Part shown: one piece after another, positions 46,345 to 53,870 of the stretch
Position numbering within the stretch: position 1 is the stretch's first letter
Layout: every line of letters starts with the position of its first letter
Assembly: GCA_963700925.1 (NCBI GenBank)
Contig: OY969553.1
Location: 4,402,001-4,466,000 of the forward strand
Origin: CAWJMD01 sp963700925
GTDB taxonomy: Bacteria > Actinomycetota > Actinomycetes > Actinomycetales > CAWJMD01
Reading direction: 5' to 3'
DNA length: 64,000 nucleotides
Position numbers and translations under genes: made by a program
Notes under the pieces: generated by a model
The model's input: the letters and a program-made list of their open reading frames with translations, nothing else
Databases searched by the model: none
What the model was told of the DNA's origin: nothing

Positions 46345-47361
46345 GTGAGCGACGTCCAAGCCCGCCCTGCTTGGCAGGACTGCGGGGGCAGCTACGACCC
46401 CACCGACGAGCGCGCCTTCGAGCGGCTGCCGGGGCGGGCCGTGTCGCTGACGACCCGGTTGGCCCCCTCGTCCACGAACCCGCGTGAGGGTCTGATCGTC
46501 GAGCGCTTCCTGCCGACGCGCGGCCGACGCATGGTCGGCGCCTGGTGCTTCGTCGACCGCTACGGCCCTCACGACGTGACCGACAGCGACGGCATGATGA
46601 TCGGCCCTCACCCGCACACGGGCCTGCAGACGGTCACCTGGCTGCTCGAGGGCGAGGTCGTGCACCGTGACTCGGTGGGCTCCCTGCAGACCATCGTGCC
46701 GGGCGAGCTCAACCTGATGACGGCCGGACGGGGGATCAGCCACGCCGAGGAGTCGCCACCGGAGCGGCCGCGTCGCCTCCACGGCCTGCAGCTGTGGGTG
46801 GCGCTCCCCGACGCCGACCGTCACACCGAACCGGCCTTCGAGCACCACGCGAAGCTGCCTCACCTCGAGCTTCCGGGGGTCAACGCCACGGTGCTGATGG
46901 GCACTCTCGCAGGGGTCAAGTCGCCGGCCAAGACGTACACACCGCTGGTGGGGGCCCTCCTGACCGTCGCCCAGGGAAACGGGGCTGACGGTGCCGTGCC
47001 GGGCTGGCTGCCCCTGAAGCGCCCCTACGAGTACGGCGTGCTGGTGATCGACGGCGACCTGACGGTCGACGGCCAGCCCGTCGACTCCGACGAGCTCGTC
47101 TACCTGGGGTGCGGGCGCGACGGGCTCGACCTGACGTCGTCCAAGGGATGCCGGGCGCTGCTGATCGGGGGTGTGCCGTTCTCCGAGGAGATCGTGATGT
47201 GGTGGAACTACATCGGCCGCAGCCACGACGAGATCGTCGCCGCCCGCACGATGTGGAACGCCTTCGCGCCGCAGTTCGGCGTGGTCGAGGGTGCACGCGC
47301 CGCGCGGATCCCTGCCCCGCCGATGCCGGCGAGCACCCTGCGCACCCGCGGACGGCGCTGA
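46345..47361 (+). CDS. pirin family protein
   Basis: 338 residues of the bicupin pirin family. The N-terminal cupin has metal ligands in PHPHTGLQTVTWLLEGE and GRGISHAEES (His and Glu). The C-terminal cupin lacks most ligands, as usual. Bacterial pirins are metal-binding proteins, some with quercetinase activity; this one's role is unknown. Start GTG 46345 fits the leaderless promoter. Confidence 0.93.
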   Translation: MSDVQARPAWQDCGGSYDPTDERAFERLPGRAVSLTTRLAPSSTNPREGLIVERFLPTRGRRMVGAWCFVDRYGPHDVTDSDGMMIGPHPHTGLQTVTWLLEGEVVHRDSVGSLQTIVPGELNLMTAGRGISHAEESPPERPRRLHGLQLWVALPDADRHTEPAFEHHAKLPHLELPGVNATVLMGTLAGVKSPAKTYTPLVGALLTVAQGNGADGAVPGWLPLKRPYEYGVLVIDGDLTVDGQPVDSDELVYLGCGRDGLDLTSSKGCRALLIGGVPFSEEIVMWWNYIGRSHDEIVAARTMWNAFAPQFGVVEGARAARIPAPPMPASTLRTRGRR

Positions 47362-47377
47362 GGGCCCGCGGGTCGTC

Positions 47378-47854
47378 ATGCGCCTGGAGCCGTTCGATCC
47401 GGTCGCAGCGCCGACGGTGTCGTCATGGGCCCCAACGGCGCAGGAGGTCACAGCCTGGTGCTCGCGCGCAGAAGTCCCGGTACCGCCTGAGGTGATCGCG
47501 GGCTGGGCGACCGAGTCGGACGTCAGGGCCTTCGGGCTGGTGGACGATGACGGGTCGCTGGTCGGCTACGGCGAGCTGTGGATCGACGACGAAGAGGCCG
47601 AGGTGGAGCTGGCGCGGCTCATCATCGAGCCTGGCCGCCGCGGCACGGGGTGCGGTCGCAGGATGGTGGCCCAGCTGGTGACGCTGGCCCTGGAGCACTA
47701 ACCCTCGGTGGTGATGCGAGTTCACCCGGACAACGCGGTAGCCCTGAGGTGCTATGCGGCAGCGGGCTTCTCGCTGGTCACGCTCTCGGAGCAGGCTGAG
47801 TGGAATGCCGGGCAGCCCACCGCTTACACGTGGATGAGCTACCGCGGCGCGTGA
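47378..47854 (+). pseudogene. GNAT acetyltransferase gene interrupted by an in-frame TAA
   Basis: The first 107 codons (from ATG 47378) encode the N-terminal part of a GNAT domain with motif A IIEPGRRGTGCGRRMV, then TAA at 47699-47701. Reading on in the same frame gives another 50 codons (SVVMRVHPDNAVALRCYAAA and AYTWMSYRGA) that complete a normal GNAT C-terminus and end at TGA 47852. So one base change has split an otherwise intact gene of about 158 codons. It may be a recent pseudogene, a sequencing error or a site of readthrough. The upstream pirin gene stops 16 bases before it. Confidence 0.8.
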
Positions 47855-47867
47855 CCTTGGCCCAGTG

Positions 47868-47933
47868 CCAGACTTCGGCCAGACTTCGGCCAGACTTCGG
47901 CCAGACTTCGGCCAGACTTCGGCCAGACTTCGG
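47868..47933. repeat. six exact copies of an 11-bp tandem repeat
   Basis: CCAGACTTCGG is repeated six times without change between the broken GNAT gene and the stop codon of the minus-strand small gene. The period is not a multiple of three and the array is non-coding. Confidence 0.95.
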
Positions 47934-48212
47934 TTAGCGGCGCAGGCCCACCTCGTCGATCGCGGCGCTGAGTGCGCGCTCGAGGTCGTCGATGACCTCG
48001 CGCAGCACGGCGATCTTGTGCAGGGCGTTGGTGGCCTCGCCACGGTCGTAGGCGTCGAGGTCGATGGTGACGCAGCGGCTGCAGTCGGCGATGTGGAGAT
48101 TGGCTGTGACGCCGGTCTTTTCGGCGTACACCTCGGCGATGACGTGGGCCCCGAGATGCCGTCGAGGACGGTTCAGGAACCGGCGCCGATAGAAGGGGGT
48201 GCGAGTGGGCAT
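47934..48212 (-). CDS. small hypothetical protein
   Basis: 92 residues. The N-terminus is very basic (RRRFLNRPRRHLG), the middle has one CSRC pair, and the C-terminus is likely helical (VLREVIDDLERALSAAIDEV). Start ATG 48212 has a clear Shine-Dalgarno, AGGAGA. A six-codon reading frame (48237-48257) lies just upstream in the leader. I recognise no family. It sits between a broken gene with tandem repeats and an exonuclease, suggesting an unstable segment. Confidence 0.6.
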   Translation of the reverse strand: MPTRTPFYRRRFLNRPRRHLGAHVIAEVYAEKTGVTANLHIADCSRCVTIDLDAYDRGEATNALHKIAVLREVIDDLERALSAAIDEVGLRR

Positions 48213-48236
48213 GGCGATCTCCTGAGTGGCTGACCT

Positions 48237-48257
48237 TCAGCCTTGCTCGATCGGCAT
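48237..48257 (-). other. possible six-codon leader reading frame
   Basis: On the minus strand ATG-CCG-ATC-GAG-CAA-GGC-TGA follows a purine-rich GAAGGGAG element and ends 24 bases before the start of the 92-residue gene. It could be a translated leader. No stalling codons or terminator pattern were seen. Confidence 0.25.
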
Positions 48258-48362
48258 GGCCACTCCCTTCTGTGCGGCAGGTGAGGACGTGTTACAACCC
48301 AACAGCGTGCGCCCTGAAACGCCTGTCGTCCAGCGAGTTTCCCGGTTCGACGCCCTGCTGGC

Positions 48363-49361
48363 TCAGGTCTGCGCGGAGAGTGCCGTGAGCACGCGCTCGA
48401 CGCTGGTCGACAGGCCCCAGCGATCCGACAGGTCATCGAGCGCATCGGGGTCGGCCGGCGCCAGGGGCAGGGCGTCGTCAGCCTCGGGCAAGTCGGCGTC
48501 GCGCAGCACGCGCACCACGGTCGGCGCCACGTCGAGGTAGTCGGAGGCCGCGGCGAAGCGGGCCCGCTGCGCCGCCGTCAGGCCCGAGCGCAGGTCGCCC
48601 ACGGCCGCCCGGATCGACGCCAGGTCGCCGTACTTCTTCAGCAGCGCGGCGCCGGTCTTCTCGCCGATGCCTGGGACACCGGGGATGCCGTCGCTGGTGT
48701 CGCCCCGCATCGTGGCGAGGTCGGCATAGGCGTCGCCGGTGTCCACGGAGTACTTCTCGCCCAGTAGTGCCTGGTCGACCAGCTGCATGTTGCGGATGCC
48801 CTTGGCGCAGTACAGGATCCGCACTGAGCGGGCATCGTCGACGAGCTGGAAGAGGTCGCGGTCGCCCGTGACGATGTCGACCGCGGTGCCCTTGGCCGCA
48901 CGGGTCGAGAGCGTGCCGATCACGTCGTCGGCCTCGCACCTGGGCGCGCCAACTCGGGCGATGCCGAGGGCCCTCAGCGCCTCGGCGATGACCGGTACCT
49001 GGGGCGACAGCGTGTCGGGTACCTCCTCCTCGACCTCCCCCGCGGGAACGGCGTCGCTGGCCTGCTCGAGAGGGTTGGCGCCCTCGGCACCCGGGATCAC
49101 CGGGCCGGCCACGCGGTGCGTCTTGTACGAGGGCATCAGCTCGACGCGCCAGGCGGGGCGCCAGTCGTCGTCCCAGCACGCGACGATCCGGGTCGGGCGG
49201 TACTCGGTCACCAGGAAGGCGACCATGTCGAGGAAGCCGCGCACTGCGTTCACGGGCGTGCCGTCGGGTGCCCTCATCGAGTCGGGCACGCCGAAGAACG
49301 CCCGGAAGTACAGCGAGGCGGAGTCGAGGAGCATCAGACGGTCGGTCGTCTTCGTGGTCAC
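48363..49361 (-). CDS. 5'-3' exonuclease (flap nuclease family, PolI-N-like)
   Basis: 332 residues, the stand-alone form of the 5' nuclease domain of DNA polymerase I. Seen: LLDSASLYFRAFFGVP at the N-terminus, acidic metal-binding groups RCEADDVIGTL and TGDRDLFQLV, then the helix-hairpin-helix GVPGIGEKTGAALL. Start GTG 49361 has GAGAGGG upstream; in-frame ATG 49334 would also retain all motifs. Likely helps RNA primer removal or repair. A hairpin element lies 48 bases upstream. Confidence 0.92.
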   Translation of the reverse strand: MTTKTTDRLMLLDSASLYFRAFFGVPDSMRAPDGTPVNAVRGFLDMVAFLVTEYRPTRIVACWDDDWRPAWRVELMPSYKTHRVAGPVIPGAEGANPLEQASDAVPAGEVEEEVPDTLSPQVPVIAEALRALGIARVGAPRCEADDVIGTLSTRAAKGTAVDIVTGDRDLFQLVDDARSVRILYCAKGIRNMQLVDQALLGEKYSVDTGDAYADLATMRGDTSDGIPGVPGIGEKTGAALLKKYGDLASIRAAVGDLRSGLTAAQRARFAAASDYLDVAPTVVRVLRDADLPEADDALPLAPADPDALDDLSDRWGLSTSVERVLTALSAQT

Positions 49362-49408
49362 GCCGACACCCTCTCGCACGGACCGCTCCAGTGTCAGGTC
49401 ACCCTCGA

Positions 49409-49490
49409 GCGGGCACAGCAGGAGGAACAGAGGGCCGACACGCCAAGGTCCGCGGCGTCCCACGGCGTGTCGTCCTGCTGCTGTGCCCGC
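49409..49490. repeat. hairpin element copy 1 (about 80 bases)
   Basis: Outer arms at 49409-49426 and 49473-49490 match 17 of 18 and begin GCGGGCACAG / end CTGTGCCCGC. Inner arms at 49436-49444 and 49464-49472 match 9 of 9. The right arm is continuous; the left has a nine-base bulge. It lies between the divergent exonuclease and DHFR-like genes. A second copy of the same size and ends is at 53753-53833. Confidence 0.8.
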
Positions 49491-49574
49491 TGCGCGATGA
49501 GTTCTGGCGATGGCGGCGGTCTGGAGTGGGTGAGGGCGAACGTCGCAGGCGGCACGAGCACGAGGAGGCGCACC

Positions 49575-50174
49575 ATGGGCAAGGTCATCGCGGGCATCAC
49601 GACATCGGTTGACGGCTACGTCACAGGGCCCGACGACGGCCCCGGCTGCGGCCTCGGCAAGGGCGGCGAGCGGCTGCACTACTGGGTCTTCGGCGGTCCG
49701 TGGACGTACGACGCCGACCCGACCGGGGAGATGACGGGCGAGGACAAGGCCTGGATGGACGAGGCGATGGGCGGGCTCGGCGCCGTCATCGCCGGGCGTT
49801 CGACGTACGAGGCGGCTGACCGCTGGGGTGACCAGAACCCTTGGGGCATCCCGCTCTTCATCGTCACCCACCATCCCGAGGAGCAGCCCGAGGGTGACGC
49901 CTTCAGCTTCGTCGGCAGCCTCGAGGAGGCACTCGAGAAGGCCAAGGCCGCTGCCGGCGACAAGAACGTGCACATCATGGGTGGCGCCGACGTGATCCGT
50001 CAGGGCCTGGCAGCCGGGCACGTCGACGAGGTCAGCATCATCGTCGCGCCGGTGATTCTCGGTGCCGGCAAGCACCTGTTCGACGGCTTCGCGTCCGATA
50101 TCGAGCTCGAGCACGTGGGGGTGCGCCAGTCGCCGTACGCCACGTTCATCGACTACCGGGTGAGGCGGTCATGA
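49575..50174 (+). CDS. dihydrofolate reductase-like protein (RibD C-terminal family)
   Basis: 199 residues. N-terminal VIAGITTSVDGYVTGPDDG, then VIAGRSTYEAADRW and HIMGGADVIRQGL, fit the bacterial RibD-C/DHFR-like family of small NADPH reductases. This group is not the housekeeping folate enzyme; substrates are mostly unknown. The start ATG follows GAGGAGG. It overlaps the next small gene (ATGA). Confidence 0.9.
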   Translation: MGKVIAGITTSVDGYVTGPDDGPGCGLGKGGERLHYWVFGGPWTYDADPTGEMTGEDKAWMDEAMGGLGAVIAGRSTYEAADRWGDQNPWGIPLFIVTHHPEEQPEGDAFSFVGSLEEALEKAKAAAGDKNVHIMGGADVIRQGLAAGHVDEVSIIVAPVILGAGKHLFDGFASDIELEHVGVRQSPYATFIDYRVRRS

Positions 50175-50377
50175 CCGCCATCCCGCGCGGCATCGGCGCT
50201 CCCGCCACCCGCGCGCTGAACGGAGCCGGTCTGACCACGCTCGAGGACGTCGTGGAGGCCGGGCGATCCTTCGTCGCCGAGCTGCACGGTGTCGGCCCGA
50301 AGGCGCTGCGCGTGCTGGACACCGCCGTCGCCGCGGCTGGCCTGTGTGACGACGAGGACATCCTGCTCTGCGGCTAG
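50171..50377 (+). CDS. small helix-hairpin-helix protein
   Basis: 68 residues consisting almost wholly of a helix-hairpin-helix unit resembling RNA polymerase alpha C-terminal or DNA-repair HhH modules (IGAPATRALNGAGLTTLEDVV and LHGVGPKALRVLD). It probably binds nucleic acid or a protein partner non-specifically. ATG 50171 overlaps the upstream stop. Its own TAG stop begins the promoter hexamer of the Lrp-type regulator. Confidence 0.82.
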   Translation: MTAIPRGIGAPATRALNGAGLTTLEDVVEAGRSFVAELHGVGPKALRVLDTAVAAAGLCDDEDILLCG

Positions 50378-50380
50378 AGT
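50375..50380 (+). promoter_or_regulatory. -10 hexamer TAGAGT, leaderless promoter of the Lrp-type regulator
   Basis: TAGAGT is followed by six bases and GTG 50387; TAG is the stop codon of the upstream gene. Confidence 0.55.
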
Positions 50381-50386
50381 GCGCGC

Positions 50387-50827
50387 GTGGAGGAGACCGA
50401 CCGGAGCATCGTCCGGTTGCTGACGACTGACGGCCGGATGAGCTACACCGACCTCGCGAAGGCGACCGGTCTGTCGACGTCGGCCGTGCACCAGCGTGTG
50501 CGCAGGCTCGAGCAGCGTGGCGTGATCCGGGGCTATGCCGCCGTCGTCGACGCCGAGGCGGTCGGGCTGACGCTGACGGCGTTCATCTCGGTCACACCGT
50601 TCGACCCGTCGGCACCGGACGACGTGCCCGACCGGCTGCGCGACGTCGCCGAGATCGAGGCGTGCCACTCGGTCGCGGGGGAGGAGTCGTACATCCTCAA
50701 GGTCCGCGTCTCCACCCCGTCCGCGCTGGAGGACCTGCTGGCCCGCATCAGGGCGCAGGCGAACGTGTCCAGCCGCACGACGGTCGTGCTGTCGACGCCC
50801 TACGAGTCCCGTCCGCCGGCGGTCTGA
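50387..50827 (+). CDS. Lrp/AsnC family transcriptional regulator
   Basis: 146 residues: an N-terminal HTH (about 3-60; LAKATGLSTSAVHQRVRRLE) and a C-terminal RAM amino-acid-sensing domain ending in a conserved pattern (VSSRTTVVLSTPYESRP). Such proteins often control degradation of the amino acid they bind. Its place next to kamA and kdd makes lysine or a lysine product a likely effector; this is inference from context. Confidence 0.93.
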   Translation: MEETDRSIVRLLTTDGRMSYTDLAKATGLSTSAVHQRVRRLEQRGVIRGYAAVVDAEAVGLTLTAFISVTPFDPSAPDDVPDRLRDVAEIEACHSVAGEESYILKVRVSTPSALEDLLARIRAQANVSSRTTVVLSTPYESRPPAV

Positions 50828-50839
50828 GCAACTGGACGG

Positions 50840-51154
50840 TCACCCATCCGCCAGAAGTGCTCTCAGCTCTGCCTTGCGGGCGGACGGGATGTCCTGCCAG
50901 GAGCAGCCGAGGCGCAGCGCCTCGAGGCCCCACAGCGCGTTGAGGTTGACGCCTGGGCGACTGGCACGCAGTGCGCGGTACACGGAGACGGCCCCGTCGT
51001 CCGGTTCGAGCAGCCGGTCGAGCTGAGCTGCCGAACGGATGCCGATCGCGAGCAGCCACGGTGCCGTGCGCGGGCCGAAGCCCGGCAGCGCGGCGAGCTC
51101 GGCCAGCGCGGCGTCGTCGGACGCAGCCACGGACGCAGCCACGGTCTCAGCCAC
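50840..51154 (-). CDS. TfoX C-terminal domain-like protein
   Basis: 104 residues. After an Ala/Val-rich N-terminus come HhH-like segments (LPGFGPRTAPWLLAIGIRSAAQL), then VYRALRASRPGVNLNALWGLEAL, the pattern of the TfoX/Sxy C-terminal domain. The start GTG 51154 lies inside a 12-bp repeat that also holds the kamA stop; GTG 51142 is an alternative. Probably co-transcribed with kamA. The role is unknown; it is not expected to act in competence by itself. Confidence 0.75.
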   Translation of the reverse strand: MAETVAASVAASDDAALAELAALPGFGPRTAPWLLAIGIRSAAQLDRLLEPDDGAVSVYRALRASRPGVNLNALWGLEALRLGCSWQDIPSARKAELRALLADG

Positions 51155-51161
51155 GGTCTCA
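51120..51161 (-). repeat. 12-bp repeats across the kamA stop and the next gene start
   Basis: Two exact and two variant 12-base units cover the junction. They encode Thr/Ser-Val-Ala-Glu/Ala repeats in the downstream protein and include the kamA stop codon. Confidence 0.8.
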
Positions 51162-52613
51162 GGCGTCGGCGTGCTGCCGCCACCAGCGCTGGCCCTCGGC
51201 GGGCAGCGTGTCGATCGGGTCGTAGTAGGCGTACTCGGTCGAGGTGACGTCGACGTCGGCCGACTCGATCGACGTGCGGTAGTTCTTCGTCCACGTCGAG
51301 ATGCCGCGCACCGTGTCGTAGTCGTGGACCTGGTGCACCCACCGCTTGCCCACGAAGGGCACGTCGCACACGATGCGGGGCGTCGCGAAGCCTGGCAGGT
51401 AGCCCATCAGCGAGTGCTGCAGCTCCTGCGCGTGGCGCAGGGACACACGCCAGTGCTCGCTGAACGGAATCATGTCGCACATGTAGAAGTAGTACGGCGT
51501 GATCGACGACTCGTCCTGCAGGCCGAAGCAGAGGTCGAGCAGCTGCTCGGTGGAGTCGTTGACTCCGCGCATCAGAACCCCCTGGTTGCGGACGTCGCGC
51601 ACCCCGGCGTCGAGCATCGCCCGAGCGGCCTCGGCGACGAGCGGGGTGAGCGACTCGGCAGCGTTGACGTGCGTGTGGATGGCCAGCGAGACGCCCCGCT
51701 CCCGGGCGACCTTCGAGACCCGTGCCACGCCCTCGACCACGTCGGGTGCGAGCCAGTGCTGGGGCAGGCCCATCAGCGCCTTGGTCGCCAGCCGGATGTC
51801 GCGGATGTTGTCGATCTCCATCATCCGCATCAGGAACGCCTCGAGGTTCTTCCAGGGCATGTTCGCGACGTCGCCACCGCTGACCACGACGTCTCGCACG
51901 GACGGGTTCTTCTGCAGGTAGGCGAGCATGGCGCCGTACCGGTCGACCGGCTTGAGATCGAACTTCAGCTTGGGCACGACGGGGGTCGAGTTGCCCACCA
52001 GGTCCATGCGCGTGCAGTGGCCGCAGTACTGCGGGCAGGTCGGCAGCAGCTCGGCCAGCACCTTGGTGGGGTACCGGTGGGTCAGGCCTTCGGCGACCCA
52101 CATGTCGTGCTCGTGCAGGGAGTCGCGGGTGGCGTGCGGGTGGCTCGGCCAGTCCGTGCGGCGGTCGGAGAACACCGGGAGCATGTAGCGGCGCACCGGG
52201 TCGGCGAGGAACGCCTCGGTGAACGCCGCCCCGGCCGCGGGCATCACGCCGTCGTCGCCGGTGAACACGCCCGTCGCCGGCACCATCGTGTTGAGCATCT
52301 GCGGGGGCAGCAGCATCGACATCGTGGCCCGCTCTGCCTGGTCACGCTCGAGGTCGGCGTAGAACTCCTCGGTCAGCAGGTCGCCCATCAGGGCGCGCAT
52401 CTGCTTGATGTTCTTGAGGCAGTGGGCGCGCTGCCACTGCACGCTGCGCCACTCGTCGTCGGTGACGTCCTTCCAGCCCGGAATCCTGGTCCAGTCGGGC
52501 TCGACCAGGGGACGACGGCGGTACGAGTACGGCTGCGGCATCCGAGGGGCGTCGACGGCGTCGATCGCCCGGTCGGCGGGGCTGAGCTGCGTTGGCACGG
52601 CAATCTGGGTCAC
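51159..52613 (-). CDS. kamA: lysine 2,3-aminomutase KamA (radical SAM, PLP)
   Basis: Converts L-lysine to L-beta-lysine. It has 484 residues. The radical-SAM cluster ligands are C193, C197 and C200 (TCPQYCGHC). Two aspartates that hold the lysine side-chain amine in the clostridial enzyme appear conserved as D380 (MCDM) and D417 (CDVP), favouring lysine over glutamate. The PLP lysine is probably K423 in DVPFVGKRW, where the usual Gly-rich run is replaced and one residue shorter. Start GTG 52613 follows a leaderless promoter. It is divergent from kdd, so lysine breakdown genes flank a 74-base control region. Confidence 0.9.
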   Translation of the reverse strand: MTQIAVPTQLSPADRAIDAVDAPRMPQPYSYRRRPLVEPDWTRIPGWKDVTDDEWRSVQWQRAHCLKNIKQMRALMGDLLTEEFYADLERDQAERATMSMLLPPQMLNTMVPATGVFTGDDGVMPAAGAAFTEAFLADPVRRYMLPVFSDRRTDWPSHPHATRDSLHEHDMWVAEGLTHRYPTKVLAELLPTCPQYCGHCTRMDLVGNSTPVVPKLKFDLKPVDRYGAMLAYLQKNPSVRDVVVSGGDVANMPWKNLEAFLMRMMEIDNIRDIRLATKALMGLPQHWLAPDVVEGVARVSKVARERGVSLAIHTHVNAAESLTPLVAEAARAMLDAGVRDVRNQGVLMRGVNDSTEQLLDLCFGLQDESSITPYYFYMCDMIPFSEHWRVSLRHAQELQHSLMGYLPGFATPRIVCDVPFVGKRWVHQVHDYDTVRGISTWTKNYRTSIESADVDVTSTEYAYYDPIDTLPAEGQRWWRQHADA

Positions 52614-52620
52614 ACATGCG

Positions 52621-52626
52621 AGGATA
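52621..52626 (-). promoter_or_regulatory. -10 hexamer TATCCT, leaderless promoter of kamA
   Basis: On the minus strand TATCCT is followed by seven bases and GTG 52613. An ACGGGAGA motif shared with the kamD promoter overlaps it (52626-52633). Confidence 0.5.
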
Positions 52627-52687
52627 CGGGAGACTTTGCTGTGCTGTTGCCATTCCGCCGGAGAACTTCCCTGATCAGGAGGTCCAT

Positions 52688-53749
52688 GTGACCGACCGTC
52701 CCGCCTCGCCCGTCGGGTTGCACCGCGTCGTCGAGCCCGCCGGCGTGCTGCCACAGGCGGCCACGAGGCTCGACGCCCGGGCACCGCTGTGGCCCGACGA
52801 GGTGCGCGTCGACCTCGAGCGGCTGAACCTCGACGCCGCCAGCTACCGGCAGCTGGCTGGGGCACACACGGTCGACGGGGTGCTGGACGGTGAGGCGGTG
52901 CGCGCCGAGGTGCTGGCCATCGTCGCCGAGCGGGGCAAGATGCAGAACCCGGTCACCGGCTCGGGAGGCATGCTCGTCGGCACGGTTGCCGAGGTCGGGC
53001 CTGAGTCACCGCTGGGCCTGGCAGTGGGGGACCGCGTCGCGACGCTGGTTTCGCTGTCCCTGACGCCGCTGGCCATCACCGACGACCTCGCAAACTGGGA
53101 CGGCCGCAGCGAGCAGGCGCCCGCGTCCGGGCACGCGATCCTGTTCGGCCGCTCGATCGCCGCCGTGCTCCCCGACGACCTGGAGCCTGCCCTGTCGCTG
53201 GCGGTGATGGACGTCTGCGGCGCCCCCGCCCTGGTCGACCGGGTCGTGCGCAGGTACGTGGCAGAGGGCCGCTCGCCGTCCGTCGCCGTGATCGGCGGGG
53301 CGGGCAAGTCGGGTTCGATGTCGCTCGCCGCCGCCGGGCGCGCGGGTGCGTCGCGCACGGTTGGCATCGTTCCGTGGGAGCACGAGGCGGACCTGCTCAC
53401 CGGCGCAAAGCTGGCCGACGTGGTCTCCCTCGCCGACGCCCGAGACCCGGTCGCCCTCTCCGACGCGGTGATGGGTGCGCTGGGGGGTCAGGCCGACGTG
53501 ACCGTGGTCTGCGTCGACGTTCCCGGCTGCGAGCACGGTGCAGTGCTGGCGACAGCCGACGGCGGGACGGTGATCTTCTTCTCGATGGCCACGTCGTTCA
53601 CGGCCGCCGCACTGGGCGCCGAGGGCCTGGCCGCCGACGTGACCATGCTCATCGGCAACGGCTACGTGCCCGGGCACGCCGATCTGGCCCTTCAGGTGCT
53701 GCGCGAGGTCCCGGGGGTGCGGGCGTTGTTCGAGCGCCGGCTGGACTGA
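52688..53749 (+). CDS. kdd: L-erythro-3,5-diaminohexanoate dehydrogenase Kdd
   Basis: NAD(P)-dependent oxidative deamination of 3,5-diaminohexanoate to the 3-keto acid in lysine fermentation. It has 353 residues. Seen: GLHRVVEPAGVLPQAATRLD at the N-terminus, NPVTGSGGMLVGTV in the centre and the Rossmann turn VIGGAGKSGSMS, all typical of Kdd. Start GTG 52688 has a strong Shine-Dalgarno (CAGGAGG). It is divergent from kamA. Hairpin element copy 2 follows four bases after the stop. Confidence 0.92.
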   Translation: MTDRPASPVGLHRVVEPAGVLPQAATRLDARAPLWPDEVRVDLERLNLDAASYRQLAGAHTVDGVLDGEAVRAEVLAIVAERGKMQNPVTGSGGMLVGTVAEVGPESPLGLAVGDRVATLVSLSLTPLAITDDLANWDGRSEQAPASGHAILFGRSIAAVLPDDLEPALSLAVMDVCGAPALVDRVVRRYVAEGRSPSVAVIGGAGKSGSMSLAAAGRAGASRTVGIVPWEHEADLLTGAKLADVVSLADARDPVALSDAVMGALGGQADVTVVCVDVPGCEHGAVLATADGGTVIFFSMATSFTAAALGAEGLAADVTMLIGNGYVPGHADLALQVLREVPGVRALFERRLD

Positions 53750-53752
53750 CGC

Positions 53753-53833
53753 GCGGGCACAGGAGGGGGACAACAGGCCTGATGCGGTCGTGCACAGCCA
53801 CGATGCGGGCCGTTGTCCCCCCGCTGTGCCCGC
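53753..53833. repeat. hairpin element copy 2 (about 80 bases), downstream of kdd
   Basis: Outer arms at 53753-53774 and 53812-53833 match in 20 of 22 positions, with the same outer bases as copy 1 (GCGGGCACAG / CTGTGCCCGC). Smaller internal pairs (TCGTG with CACGA) extend the hairpin. It could terminate kdd and separate it from the amidohydrolase gene. Confidence 0.8.
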
Positions 53834-53870
53834 TGCTCGGAACGCGACGGGTGACCGGCAGACTGTCCGG

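Noticed and set aside
52614..52687. Lysine riboswitch between kamA and kdd
   Set aside because: Too short for the five-helix lysine aptamer, and kamA appears leaderless.
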